From the NCBI GenBank assembly GCA_031285295.1, contig JAITWK010000037.1, positions 53,219 through 117,218 of the forward strand: a DNA stretch of 64,000 bases, in the 5' to 3' direction. This DNA is from Deltaproteobacteria bacterium. GTDB taxonomy: Bacteria; Desulfobacterota; Desulfovibrionia; Desulfovibrionales; Desulfovibrionaceae. The translations under genes and the position numbers were made by a program. The notes beneath the pieces are model-generated. The model worked only from the letters and a program-made list of their open reading frames with translations. It had not been told where the DNA came from and did no database searches. The stretch's first letter is position 1, and each line of letters begins with the position of its first letter. Positions 1 to 8,791 of this stretch are shown one piece after another.

Positions 1-635
1 GCGTGCAGGCTGAAAGCCGCGTCCGGCCTGGCCAGGGCGGCACGCAGCACCACTTCCTGACAGCGCTTTAGCTCGGTGGCGTTATTCTTGAGAAATTTCA
101 GACGGGCCGGAACATTGGAAAACAAATCCCGCATTTCCACCAGCGTGCCGTAAGGCAGGGCCGCCGGGCCTTCGGCGGTGATCCGGCCAAAATCCACCTC
201 AATGAAAGCGGCGTCCTGACCATCGGCAAGGTTGGTTGCGCCATGCGAATTTGACAGGCCCGCGCGGCTGACCGGGCGGCTGGTCACGCGCAGGCGGGAA
301 ACCGAAGCGATGCTCGGCAGCGCTTCGCCCCGAAATCCGAAACTGCTTACGCGCAAAAGATCATTGAAAGAACGGATCTTGCTGGTGGCGTGGCTGGTCA
401 CGGCCAAGGCCAGTTCAGCGGCCCGGATGCCCGCGCCGTTGTCGCGTACCGAAAGCAGGCTTTGCCCGCCATCCTCGACTTTGACAAAAATTTCATCCGC
501 CCCGGCATCCAGGCTGTTCTCAAGCAGTTCCTTGAGCACGCTGGCCGGGCGCTCCACCACTTCACCGGCAGCGATCTGATCCCGCAATTCCGGCGGCAGG
601 AGTTCTATTTTGCGTTCTTGTTGCCTGTTTTGCAT
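1..635 (-). CDS. mutL: DNA mismatch repair protein MutL, N-terminal part (runs off window)
   Basis: This is the N-terminal ATPase part of the mismatch-repair matchmaker, which couples MutS recognition of a mismatch to strand removal. From the ATG at 635 the reading shows the GHKL ATPase motifs in order: [21 protein letters not shown] (catalytic Glu and Asn), [14 protein letters not shown] and [10 protein letters not shown]. About 211 residues are present and the frame is open to base 1, so the linker and C-terminal dimerisation domain lie outside the window. The gene is divergent from the small protein gene at 748. Identity is essentially certain from the motif series. Confidence 0.95.
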   Translation of the reverse strand, partial: MQNRQQERKIELLPPELRDQIAAGEVVERPASVLKELLENSLDAGADEIFVKVEDGGQSLLSVRDNGAGIRAAELALAVTSHATSKIRSFNDLLRVSSFGFRGEALPSIASVSRLRVTSRPVSRAGLSNSHGATNLADGQDAAFIEVDFGRITAEGPAALPYGTLVEMRDLFSNVPARLKFLKNNATELKRCQEVVLRAALARPDAAFSLH

Positions 636-747
636 TATGGAAGGACATTATCCTGTAACAGCGCCATGGTAAAGAAAATAGCGTGTTTACCATTGCCAGA
701 CGCCCGGCAAGGCACTATATTAAGAGGCATTAGAAAGGAGAAGCGCG

Positions 748-1110
748 ATGAATCATTTGTTGAAGCAATTGAGTGAAGCCCTGCTGTCCTCTCCTTCCCT
801 TGATCCTGCTGGCGCAGGTGACCAGGCGAATTCCGCTGGTAGCGGTACCAACTGCTATGACCCGGAAATGCTTTATGTGGAGTGCCGCAAATGCGGCAAC
901 CCGATCATGTGGGAGCCGGGGCGAACCACCGCCATTCTGGCCCGTTCTTGCGTCAGCCCGGCCCTGGTTGATGAGCATTGCATGATTATTTCCGATGGTT
1001 GCCGAAACTGCTCGCCGCATGCGGATGTTTTTGCCCTTTCGATCGTGCGTCTGGCAAGTATCAGCGCCCAGGACTTGCTTCTAATGCACTCGACTGGCGG
1101 CAACGCCTGA
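748..1110 (+). CDS. Small conserved-looking protein with two CxxC pairs
   Basis: The product is 120 residues and I do not recognise the family. An AAGGAG-type ribosome site lies just upstream of the ATG. The protein has two Cys pairs, C46-x2-C49 (in CRKCGNP) and C85-x2-C88 (in DGCRNCSP), spaced like a small zinc-ribbon or knuckle fold. The N-terminal 35 residues look disordered. No signal peptide or membrane segment is visible. It stands alone between mutL (divergent) and a palindromic repeat that begins 2 bases after its stop. Metal binding is inferred from the Cys spacing only; the function is unknown. Confidence 0.7.
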   Translation: MNHLLKQLSEALLSSPSLDPAGAGDQANSAGSGTNCYDPEMLYVECRKCGNPIMWEPGRTTAILARSCVSPALVDEHCMIISDGCRNCSPHADVFALSIVRLASISAQDLLLMHSTGGNA

Positions 1111-1111
1111 G

Positions 1112-1181
1112 TTAGTACCTCATTTTGACGTGATGCGGCGTCAGATATAGTTTTTGCCTGATGACAAAAGCAGGCGCTACC
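1112..1181. repeat. Palindromic intergenic repeat, short copy (family member D)
   Basis: The left end reads TAGTACCTCATTTTGACGTG. The right end, reverse-complemented, reads GTAGCGCCTGCTTTTGTCAT. These match the ends of copies near 39.6 kb and 19.0 kb. Positions 1113-1147 align almost base for base with the reverse complement of 39554-39588. The copy lies directly upstream of the MscS gene and lacks the central core found in the long copies. Confidence 0.7.
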
Positions 1182-1214
1182 CGATGCGCTCAAATTGAGG
1201 GACTATTAAAAACC

Positions 1215-3653
1215 ATGTTTTTATCATTTGTTATCAATATCCGCCTACTTTTCTGCCTGTGGCTGGCTCTCTGTCTGCTTGTCCCGCAAGCCGCGTCAGC
1301 GGCAACTGAGACGGGTGCGTCAGCGGCAACTGAGCCGGTCGCGCAAGAGCAGACAGACTCAACCCTGGTTGATCAAACCGTTAATACCGTTATTGATCAG
1401 GTGGTTACTGAAAACTCCCTGGCCGATGTCTGGTTGCTCCGGGCCGAAGACCTTGCTTCTGTCATCAATGATACCGACAAGCTGATGAAAAACACGGAGG
1501 GGCAGGCCGCCGAGCTTGCCGCCGAATTGCAGAGTGCCAGAAGCAAACTGAGCAGGCTGACCGGTCTTTTCCAGGCCTCACGCGGGCATCCGACCGAACA
1601 GCTTACCCTGGTGCGGCAGCTGCATGTTTTGCATGACAATCTTGAGCAACGCACCAGGCCGCTGCAACACCTGGCCGCTTCTCTGAGCAGGCAGCTCTCC
1701 GAAACTATCGCCTCGCGCCAGGATTTTGAAACTCTCCAAAAAGAGGATGCAGCAGCAGATCAGGCCAACCTGACCAGCCTGAATCAATACCGCGCCACGC
1801 TTGGTCTGGCCGAACAGCGGCTGGCCGAGGCTTCCAAGCAACTGAAAGCAGCCATCGGTCCGGCCGAGAGCCTGCTGGCCCGCCTGAGCGAAACTGTGGC
1901 GGAAATGGAGCAAAGCCTGGGCGGTATTTGGGAAGGTTACTATCTTACGCCTTCGGACGCCGACCTGGACGCCCTGACCTCCACGCCGGATCTGCTGTCC
2001 GCCTGGTTAAACTCGCTGGATTCTCGCCTCGGCTTCGCCTATCCCCACACTTCGGATGATTGGTTATCTGTAGCCAAAAGCTTTGCGGTTACACTGGTAA
2101 TAATGGTACTGCTGGGATTTTTGGCGCGGCACGGCTCCTGCACCCTGCCGTCGCGCTGGCGGCGGGCCTGCGAACAATCCATACACAGCGCCTGGGTGCT
2201 GCTCGGCCTGGGGCTGGCTATACTCATGGCCTCCATAAACCAAAACGGCGGCTTTTATTTCGGCTTCATACCGCCGGGAGCGCTGCTGCTGATCGCCGGG
2301 ATGGCCTCACTTAGCTGGCGGCTGCGTGTGGCCGTTTTGCCGGTACTTGAAAAACAAAATTCGCCGTTCAGGCTCCTTTATCTGCCAGCCGCCCTTGGCG
2401 TAATCATGCTCTTTGCGGATTTGCCAACTCGCGTGCTGGGCCTGGCCTGGGGTTTGACCATACTGGCCTTTTTAATCCTGATTTTCCGCCTGAAACGCAA
2501 ATTGCGCCACGATAAAACCCCGCCGCTGGAGCGTTTTGCCCGCAGTTGCGCCTTTTATTTCGGCCTGGCCTCGCTGTTGCTGGCCTTTCTGGGTTACGCC
2601 CGTCTGGCCGTTCTGCTTTTCATAGCCATGTTCGCCCTGGTCAATCTGCTCATTTTGGGCCGCGCCCTGATGGCGCTTTTGCGCGTACTCGTAGAGCGCC
2701 GATTCCCGGAACAGGAAAAACCGCTGCGCAGTGCCATTGCCCAGGCCCTCAGCATTCCGCTGGCCTGGCTGCTCTCGCTTATCTGCGTATTGCCCTGGAT
2801 TTGGGCCGTGCCGGGCGCTTCTTACCTTATCCGAAATTTTTCCGGGGCCAGCTATACCATTGGCGGGGCTTCCTTCAATTTTTCGCGTCTTTTGCTCATC
2901 GTCCTGCTGTTTTTCATCTCCCGCTCACTGATTAGCCTGGGCCACGCCTCGCTGACCAGCCTGCCCGATCGGCTGCCCCAGCTTGAGCGCGGCGTCATTC
3001 CGCCCTTGCGTGTCATGTACCGTTATCTGGTCTGGGTCATCTTCGCCATGACGGCGCTGGGGCTTCTGGGCGTGAATCTTACCAGCCTGGCCGTGGTGGC
3101 CGGTGGGCTCAGCGTGGGTATTGGCCTGGGGATGCAGAATCTTTTCAGCAATCTGACAAGCGGGCTGATGCTGATTTTCGGGCGCAGCATCCTGGTGGGC
3201 GACTGGATTGACGTGAACGGAGTGGCCGGCACGGTCAAAGAGGTCAACATCCGCTCCACCGTGCTGGAAACAGCCGAGCGTTCTCTGGTTTATTTACCCA
3301 ACTCCAACCTGATGGCCGGGCAGTTCACCAACTGGACGCGCGGCAACCGCTATTTGCGGCAAAGTATTCTGGTGGGCGTGAGTTACAGCGCGGATACGGC
3401 CCTGGCGGCCAAACTGCTGCTTGATTGCGCCCACGAGCATCCGCATGTGCTGAAGCACCCTCCGGCAGCGGTATTTTTTGATAACTTCGCGGACAGCGCG
3501 CTCACTTTCAAACTGAATGTCTTTATTGATGATTTTGATCACGCCCCGAATACGCTTTCGGAATTGCGCTTCAAAATCAATGAGCAGTTCAAGGCGAACG
3601 GCATTGAGATACCCTTCCCGCAGATGGATATCCATCTGGAAAAACATCTATAA
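1215..3653 (+). CDS. MscS/KefA-type mechanosensitive channel
   Basis: This is a large (812 aa) inner-membrane channel that releases small solutes on hypo-osmotic shock. I chose the ATG at 1215 because GAGGGA lies about 12 bases upstream and it begins a good signal peptide (MFLSFVINIRLLFCLWL, cleaved near AASA). An in-frame ATG at 1161 lies inside a repeat and has no ribosome site. Residues about 40-250 form a periplasmic helical/coiled-coil region, followed by about ten hydrophobic segments. The MscS core is clear near residues 645-740: the glycine/alanine-rich pore helix GGLSVGIGLGMQNL, then FGRSILVGDWIDVNGVAG and the beta domain. It converges on the prdR-like gene with a 2-base gap. Confidence 0.92.
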   Translation: MFLSFVINIRLLFCLWLALCLLVPQAASAATETGASAATEPVAQEQTDSTLVDQTVNTVIDQVVTENSLADVWLLRAEDLASVINDTDKLMKNTEGQAAELAAELQSARSKLSRLTGLFQASRGHPTEQLTLVRQLHVLHDNLEQRTRPLQHLAASLSRQLSETIASRQDFETLQKEDAAADQANLTSLNQYRATLGLAEQRLAEASKQLKAAIGPAESLLARLSETVAEMEQSLGGIWEGYYLTPSDADLDALTSTPDLLSAWLNSLDSRLGFAYPHTSDDWLSVAKSFAVTLVIMVLLGFLARHGSCTLPSRWRRACEQSIHSAWVLLGLGLAILMASINQNGGFYFGFIPPGALLLIAGMASLSWRLRVAVLPVLEKQNSPFRLLYLPAALGVIMLFADLPTRVLGLAWGLTILAFLILIFRLKRKLRHDKTPPLERFARSCAFYFGLASLLLAFLGYARLAVLLFIAMFALVNLLILGRALMALLRVLVERRFPEQEKPLRSAIAQALSIPLAWLLSLICVLPWIWAVPGASYLIRNFSGASYTIGGASFNFSRLLLIVLLFFISRSLISLGHASLTSLPDRLPQLERGVIPPLRVMYRYLVWVIFAMTALGLLGVNLTSLAVVAGGLSVGIGLGMQNLFSNLTSGLMLIFGRSILVGDWIDVNGVAGTVKEVNIRSTVLETAERSLVYLPNSNLMAGQFTNWTRGNRYLRQSILVGVSYSADTALAAKLLLDCAHEHPHVLKHPPAAVFFDNFADSALTFKLNVFIDDFDHAPNTLSELRFKINEQFKANGIEIPFPQMDIHLEKHL

Positions 3654-3655
3654 AA

Positions 3656-5026
3656 TTATTTCGGTATGCCGTATTCCGCCATCTTATTATAGAGAGTTGC
3701 TCGCGGAATATTGAGCATGGCAGCGGTTTTTGATTTGTTGCCCTTGCAGGTCTCCAGGGCTTTTTTAATGCGCTCGGTTTCCAGTTGCCGGGTAGCGGCG
3801 GCAAGATCCAGCCCGCTCAGATCCGCGCCATGTCCGGCTTCGCTATGAGCAGACGTGATGTATTCCGGCAGATTGTCCCGCTCAATGCTTTTGCCGTTGC
3901 TGGTCACCACCAGGTTCTCCACCACGTTCATCAGTTCACGCACATTGCCCGGCCAGTTGTAAGCGCAGAGCAGGCGCACGGCATCGGGATCAATGGGGGC
4001 TGCCGGGCGGCCATTGCGCTGGGCAAAAGCACGCATAAAATGATCGATGAGCAGCGGCACGTCCTGACGGCGATCGCGCAACGACGGCAAGGTGATCTCC
4101 ACCACATTGAGCCGGTAGTACAAGTCCTCGCGAAAGCGCCCCTGTGCCATCATTTGCTTGAGATTGCGGTTGGTGGCCGAAATGACGCGCACATCCACCC
4201 GCAGGGGGCTTTCGCCGCCCACCCTGACGATCTCGTGTTCCTGCAGGACGCGTAAAAGCTTGGCCTGGGCCGAAAAAGGCATTTCGCCAATTTCATCCAG
4301 AAAAACGGTGCCGCCGTTGGCCAGTTCAAAAAAACCGGCCTTGCCCTTTCGGCTGGCTCCGGTGAAAGCGCCGGGCGCATAGCCGAAAAATTCTGATTCA
4401 AACAGTTCCGAAGGAATGGCGCTACAGTTGATTGGAATGAACAATCCCTCACGGCCGCTAAGTTCGTGAATGCCGCGTGCGAACACTTCCTTGCCGGTAC
4501 CGCTTTCGCCGGTGATCATCACATTGGTATGGGTGGGCGCGATTTGGGCAGCGGCATTGATCTTTTTGCGAAAACCGGCGTCCTTGCCTATAATGCCGGA
4601 CAAAATACCGGAAGACTTCTTCATCTCGTTTTCAAGATAGCTCAGCCTGGCCTGGGCTTTTTCCAGATCCGCATAAAGGCGCATTACCTCGTTATAATCG
4701 CGGTCAGTGGAAATAACCCCTTTGAATTCACCATCCAGATAAAGCGGCATGGCGCTGATCAGGATATGCGTATCGGCCTTGTCTCTGGGCATATGCGAGA
4801 CGTTTTCACGGGCTTCTCTGGTGGCCCGTACCTTGTCCAGCAAGGCGTTGGGAAAAAACTTTTTCAGCGGCTTGCCGATAATGTCGCCGCCCAAAACATT
4901 ATAAATTTTTTCCGCGCCGGGGTTCCAGATGGTCACGATGCCGTTTTCGTCTATACCGCAAACAGCTTCATGGATGCTGGCCGCCAGGGCGCGCATGTTT
5001 TCCAGCAAAAGATCCTTGTTGGGCAT
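3656..5026 (-). CDS. prdR: Sigma-54-dependent activator of the proline reductase genes (PrdR-like)
   Basis: This enhancer-binding activator of sigma-54 RNA polymerase has 456 aa. The order is an N-terminal PAS domain (about residues 10-120), an AAA+ domain with Walker A GESGTGKE, the sigma-54 contact loop GAFTGA, Walker B FLDEIGEMP and an arginine finger region, then a C-terminal Fis-type helix-turn-helix (KSKTAAMLNIPRATLYNKM). I chose the ATG at 5026 because AAGGTTAGG precedes it; an upstream in-frame ATG at 5110 lacks a ribosome site. It is divergent from prdC, which matches the known pairing of PrdR with prd genes in Clostridia. I infer that the PAS domain senses proline or redox state. 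The prdR name rests on context plus architecture. Confidence 0.88.
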   Translation of the reverse strand: MPNKDLLLENMRALAASIHEAVCGIDENGIVTIWNPGAEKIYNVLGGDIIGKPLKKFFPNALLDKVRATREARENVSHMPRDKADTHILISAMPLYLDGEFKGVISTDRDYNEVMRLYADLEKAQARLSYLENEMKKSSGILSGIIGKDAGFRKKINAAAQIAPTHTNVMITGESGTGKEVFARGIHELSGREGLFIPINCSAIPSELFESEFFGYAPGAFTGASRKGKAGFFELANGGTVFLDEIGEMPFSAQAKLLRVLQEHEIVRVGGESPLRVDVRVISATNRNLKQMMAQGRFREDLYYRLNVVEITLPSLRDRRQDVPLLIDHFMRAFAQRNGRPAAPIDPDAVRLLCAYNWPGNVRELMNVVENLVVTSNGKSIERDNLPEYITSAHSEAGHGADLSGLDLAAATRQLETERIKKALETCKGNKSKTAAMLNIPRATLYNKMAEYGIPK

Positions 5027-5444
5027 GAACCTAACCTTGATTATTATTTTGCCTGAAGTATTTTCAGGCTTTAACTGATAAAGATAAATAAAGAATATGC
5101 AAGATTCCACTACCCGTTAAGCGGCCTGTTGTCCAGAAATATGTCCAAATTCTTTACAGCTGTATTCCAAACGACACTTTTGGACGGCCCGGCGAGCAGC
5201 CTTGAGGCAGACCAAAGCGACTGGCGGAAAAAATGTAATATATTTGTGCGATAATACAATATGTTACAATATTACGTTTTATACGTCAGTTCGTGAAAAA
5301 TTTAGCATGGAACTTGCATTTATAACGCTGTCAAAAAGTCGAATAGATTTTTTGAATGCAAACAAAGCTCGGCAATTTGCAAAACCAATAAGCCGAAAAG
5401 GCTTCCCGCTCTTGGGAAAAGTTAAATAATCGGAGGATGCAGCT
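5027..5444. promoter_or_regulatory. Divergent prdR/prdC control region with inverted repeats
   Basis: This is 418 bases of AT-rich DNA with no convincing gene. Visible elements are GTCCAAA at 5143-5149 facing TTTGGAC at 5179-5185, with a further TTGTCCA half-site at 5129-5135, which could be activator upstream sites. A CRP/FNR-shaped dyad, TTGT-N8-ACAA, lies at 5244-5259, and GTAATAT/ATATTAC arms flank it. I scanned the plus strand for the sigma-54 pattern GG-N10-GC and found none. A GGAGG at 5432-5436 lies 8 bases before a TTG and sets the prdC start. Confidence 0.4.
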
Positions 5445-6755
5445 TTGGCCAAAAACTACAAACTTCTGCTTAAGCAGAGCATTGGCGGACCCGCCAAGCC
5501 GCTTGTGAAAAACGGCGCAACTGTAAAAAAAGGGACACTTCTGGCCCAGCCCGAAGGTCTCGGTGTTCCCCTGCACGCCAGTGTCAGCGGTAAAATCACC
5601 GAAATTACCGATACCTACATCATGATTGCCGCCGACGCCAAACAGAGCGCGGATTTCGAACCCATTGCCAAGTCCGACAGCATTGTGGAAATGGTCAAGG
5701 CCGCTGGTATCTGCGGCATGGGCGGCGCAGGCTTCCCCACCTATGTAAAACTCGGCACCGACCTCAAGGGCGGCGCCATTGTGATCAACGCGGTTGAGTG
5801 CGAGCCGCTGCTCAAGCACAACATCAAGCAGGTTATTGCCCAGCCGGAAAAAATCCGCCGCGGCATTCAGCTTGCCATGCAGGCCACCAACGCCGGACGC
5901 TGCCTTTTCGCCATCAAGGAAAAGAACGCCGAAGCCATAGCCGCTTTCAAAAAAGTGATCAAAGACGGCGACAACATTGAAGTTCGCGCCCTGCCCGATC
6001 TTTACCCCATGGGTGAAGAACGCGCCATCATCCGCGAAACCATGGGCGTAATGCTGGGCGTTGACCAGTTGCCCGCCGTGGCCGGCGCTGTTATCCTCAA
6101 CGTGGAAACCGTTGCCCGCATAGCCGAAGCCGTTGACGAAAGACGTCCGGTCATCTCCAAAGACCTCACCGTTGTCGGCAAGGTTGGCAAAGACCGCGAA
6201 TCGCATGTCTTCCTTGATATTCCCATCGGAACCCCGGTGCAGGAACTTCTCGATATGGTTGGCGGAATTGACGGCGAATACGGCGAAATCATCATGGGCG
6301 GCCCCTTCACCGGCAAGAGCTGCACCCCTGAAGACGTGGTTGTCAAAACCACTGGCGGCATCATTGTCACCATGGAATTCCTGAACGAAAAGCGCCCGCT
6401 CGGCCTCCTGGTTTGCGCCTGTGGCGCCAACGAAGCCCGTCTGCGCGAAATCGCCGGGAAGATGAACGCCAATGTTGTGGGCGTGCAGAAATGCAAGCAG
6501 GCCCAGGACGTGCGCGGTGCGCTCAAGTGCGAAAACCCGGGCAACTGCCCCGGCCAGGCCGAAAAGATCATGGAGCTGCGCAAAGCCGGCGCCCAGGCCG
6601 TGCTGTGCAGCAACTGCAGCGACTGCACCAACACCGTTATGTGCGTTGCCCCGAAACTGAAAATGGCCGTGCACCACGAAACCGACCACGTTATGCGTAC
6701 TGTCGGGCATGCGCTTATCCGCCGCCTGCCCATTGAAGAATGCAAAGCTAACTAG
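5445..6755 (+). CDS. prdC: PrdC, RnfC-like electron-transfer protein of proline reductase
   Basis: This 436-residue RnfC-related protein is thought to pass electrons to D-proline reductase. The start is a TTG: GGAGG lies 8 bases upstream and no in-frame ATG fits. The N-terminus has a lipoyl-like beta fold (KPLVKNGATVKKGTLLAQP). The RnfC-like core carries GICGMGGAGFP at residues 88-98. The C-terminal third is Cys-rich (C324, C326, the CENPGNCPG segment near 362, and CSNCSDC plus C400). There is no in-frame UGA, so any position that is selenocysteine in relatives is Cys here. Codons are strongly biased to C-ending forms, as in prdA and prdB, suggesting heavy expression. prdA follows after 48 bases. 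Confidence 0.9.
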   Translation: MAKNYKLLLKQSIGGPAKPLVKNGATVKKGTLLAQPEGLGVPLHASVSGKITEITDTYIMIAADAKQSADFEPIAKSDSIVEMVKAAGICGMGGAGFPTYVKLGTDLKGGAIVINAVECEPLLKHNIKQVIAQPEKIRRGIQLAMQATNAGRCLFAIKEKNAEAIAAFKKVIKDGDNIEVRALPDLYPMGEERAIIRETMGVMLGVDQLPAVAGAVILNVETVARIAEAVDERRPVISKDLTVVGKVGKDRESHVFLDIPIGTPVQELLDMVGGIDGEYGEIIMGGPFTGKSCTPEDVVVKTTGGIIVTMEFLNEKRPLGLLVCACGANEARLREIAGKMNANVVGVQKCKQAQDVRGALKCENPGNCPGQAEKIMELRKAGAQAVLCSNCSDCTNTVMCVAPKLKMAVHHETDHVMRTVGHALIRRLPIEECKAN

Positions 6756-6803
6756 ATTGTTTTTTCACCAACTGCCTTAACGCAACTTATAAGGAGAACC
6801 AGT

Positions 6804-8552
6804 ATGTCGATGACCAAAGAGCATGCGGAGCAGTATAAAGACAAGCCCGCCGTTGTCTGCTGCCGCGCCACCAAAGGCACGGTTATTACTGCCGCAGAAC
6901 TCGAAGATCCGGGCATTTTCCCGGACCTGGAAGAATCCGGCCTGATCACCATTACCCCCGAAACTTTGACCGTTGGCGAAGTTATCGGTGCTACCCTCAC
7001 CCGCGACGTTGACGGGCTGACCAGCTTGACCGCTGCTATGCTTGACGGCGTTACCAAGAAAGCTGAAGCCGCTCCGGCTCCGGTCGCTGCTGCCGCTCCG
7101 GCTGCCGCCGCGCCCGTTGCCGCCGCTTGCTGCGGTGGCGTGCTGCACATTAAGGCCGATTCCGTGACCGGACTCGACCTGACCATTCCGCTTGGCGGTT
7201 TCGGCGGCGCTGTGCCGGCCGAATTCGCCGCTGCCGCTGTGGCTGGCGAAGCCGCCCCGGCTTGCAGAATGGACGACGAAGTGGTCAGCACCCTCGAAAA
7301 GCGCTTCTTCAACGTTAAAGAAGTGAAGCTCGGCGCCAAAACCGCCTTTGAAGACGGCGTGCTCACCCTGCGCAAGGGCGCTGAAAAAGACGCCATGAAA
7401 GCCTACCCGCTGATCAAGAAAATGGCTGTCGACATCATCACCCCGGACAAGCGCCACGTCCACACCGAAACCATCATGGACGTTGTTCCCGTGGCTACCA
7501 AGGTTGAAGGCGACCTCGGCGCCGGCGTGACCAACACCCTCGGCAAAGTGGTTTTCGTGCTCACCGGCGTTGACGAAGCTGGCACCCAGGTGCACGAATT
7601 CGGCTCCTCCGATGGCTTCATGGACGAAACCATCATCTTCGGCCGCCCCGGCTGCCCCGACCAGGACGACATCATCGTTCGTGTGCACTGCGTGCTGCAG
7701 CGCCTGACCGGTATGGAACGTCGTGGACCCATGGCCGCTCACGGCGCTTGCGACCACATCATCCAGGAAGTGCGCGACGTCATTCGCGGCCTGGAAGCCT
7801 CCAAGGCTGACGACGTGGTCAAGACCGACTATGTCCGCCGCCACGGTCGCCCGCGCGTGCTGCTGGTTAAGGAAATCATGGGCCAGGGCGCCATGCACGA
7901 CAACATCATTCTGCCCATGGAACCCGCTGGCGTTCTGGGCGGTCGTCCGAACGTCGACCTCGGCAACGTGCCGCTGGTGCTGAACGTGAACGAAGTGCGC
8001 GACGGCGGCATCCACGCCCTCTGCTGCATCGGACCCGCGTCCAAAGAAATGACCCGCCACTACTTCCGCGAACCCATGGTTGAACTTCTCGCCAATGATC
8101 CGGAAATCAACCTGGTCGGCGTTGCCTTTGTGGGCAGCCCGCAGGTTAACGACGAAAAGACCTTCGTGTCCCGCCGCCTCGGCGCCATGGCCGACACCAT
8201 GGATATTGCCGGTTGCATCGTGACCACCGAAGGCTTCGGTAACAACCACATCGACTTCGCTTCGCACATCGAACAGATGGGCAGCCGCGGCATCAAGGTT
8301 GTCGGCGTTTCCTACTGCGCCTATCAGGGCCAGCTGGTCGTGGGCAACAAGTACACCGACGCCATGGTCGAACTGAACAAGGACGCCGGCGGCTTCGAAT
8401 CCGAACGCCTGGGCGAAAACACCCTGACCGCTCCGGAAGCCAAGCGCGCTCTGGCCATGCTGAAGAACAAGCTGGCCGGTGTTGCCATTGCCGCCCCGGA
8501 ATCCAAGTGGAACCAGGCTGTTATCGACGCCAACAACAAGCTGGTCGGCTAG
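6804..8552 (+). CDS. prdA: D-proline reductase proprotein PrdA (pyruvoyl-forming)
   Basis: This is the catalytic proprotein of D-proline reductase, which opens the ring of D-proline to give 5-aminovalerate. In the clostridial enzyme the proprotein self-cleaves before a cysteine, which becomes the pyruvoyl cofactor of the smaller subunit. Here the matching site is L406-C407 in GGIHALCCIGPASKE, giving a C-terminal chain of 176 residues. An Ala/Pro-rich linker (about residues 89-112) ends in a CCGG pair and separates an N-terminal segment from the core. The ribosome site AAGGAG precedes the ATG. Codon use is extremely biased, which indicates an abundant protein. The 72-residue gene starts 11 bases after its stop, and prdB follows. 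Confidence 0.95.
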   Translation: MSMTKEHAEQYKDKPAVVCCRATKGTVITAAELEDPGIFPDLEESGLITITPETLTVGEVIGATLTRDVDGLTSLTAAMLDGVTKKAEAAPAPVAAAAPAAAAPVAAACCGGVLHIKADSVTGLDLTIPLGGFGGAVPAEFAAAAVAGEAAPACRMDDEVVSTLEKRFFNVKEVKLGAKTAFEDGVLTLRKGAEKDAMKAYPLIKKMAVDIITPDKRHVHTETIMDVVPVATKVEGDLGAGVTNTLGKVVFVLTGVDEAGTQVHEFGSSDGFMDETIIFGRPGCPDQDDIIVRVHCVLQRLTGMERRGPMAAHGACDHIIQEVRDVIRGLEASKADDVVKTDYVRRHGRPRVLLVKEIMGQGAMHDNIILPMEPAGVLGGRPNVDLGNVPLVLNVNEVRDGGIHALCCIGPASKEMTRHYFREPMVELLANDPEINLVGVAFVGSPQVNDEKTFVSRRLGAMADTMDIAGCIVTTEGFGNNHIDFASHIEQMGSRGIKVVGVSYCAYQGQLVVGNKYTDAMVELNKDAGGFESERLGENTLTAPEAKRALAMLKNKLAGVAIAAPESKWNQAVIDANNKLVG

Positions 8553-8562
8553 GCGCAAACTC

Positions 8563-8781
8563 ATGGATATAGAACTTACGCCTAAACTTTTGCCGGGAAG
8601 GCTGGTTAACGTCACCGACATCAGCGCCATTATCGAGCTGAAAGGCAGAATGGGCATGATTACCTTGCCGTTGCGTTCGCTGATTGCGGACAAAAAACTG
8701 GAAGTCGGCGATGAGGTGGAAGTCTATTTGAGTTACGCCAGGGTCACCAAACCGACAATAAAAGATAACAAGGATAATTAG
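8563..8781 (+). CDS. Small prd-cluster protein between prdA and prdB (72 aa)
   Basis: The reading from the ATG at 8563, 11 bases after the prdA stop, gives a compact 72-residue beta-rich protein. It has an OB/S1-like rhythm (LLPGRLVNVTDISAIIEL ... GDEVEVYLSYARV) and a charged, lysine/asparagine-rich tail. Small proteins at this position occur in clostridial prd clusters; I think they carry the family label CBO2463/CBO2479 domain, but this is from memory. No catalytic residues are evident. A role in assembling or maturing the PrdA-PrdB enzyme is inferred from position only. GGAGG for prdB lies at the end of this gene's spacer. Confidence 0.72.
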   Translation: MDIELTPKLLPGRLVNVTDISAIIELKGRMGMITLPLRSLIADKKLEVGDEVEVYLSYARVTKPTIKDNKDN

Positions 8782-8791
8782 GAGGCTAATT

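Noticed and set aside
1161..1214. Upstream start of the MscS gene and similar 5' extensions of flgL, tatD, fabF and FlgJ-region frames
   Set aside because: They run through repeats or spacers without a ribosome site; internal ATGs have good sites and family N-termini.
5291..5310. TGGAACTTGCAT as a sigma-54 promoter of prdC
   Set aside because: GG to GC spacing is 5 bases instead of 10.
6777..8693. A 638-codon open frame antisense to prdA
   Set aside because: It mirrors the codon periodicity of prdA; its His/Gly/Phe-rich composition is the usual antisense shadow of a GC3-rich gene. Similar long antisense frames at 44293-46149 and 60692-62404 were rejected for the same reason.
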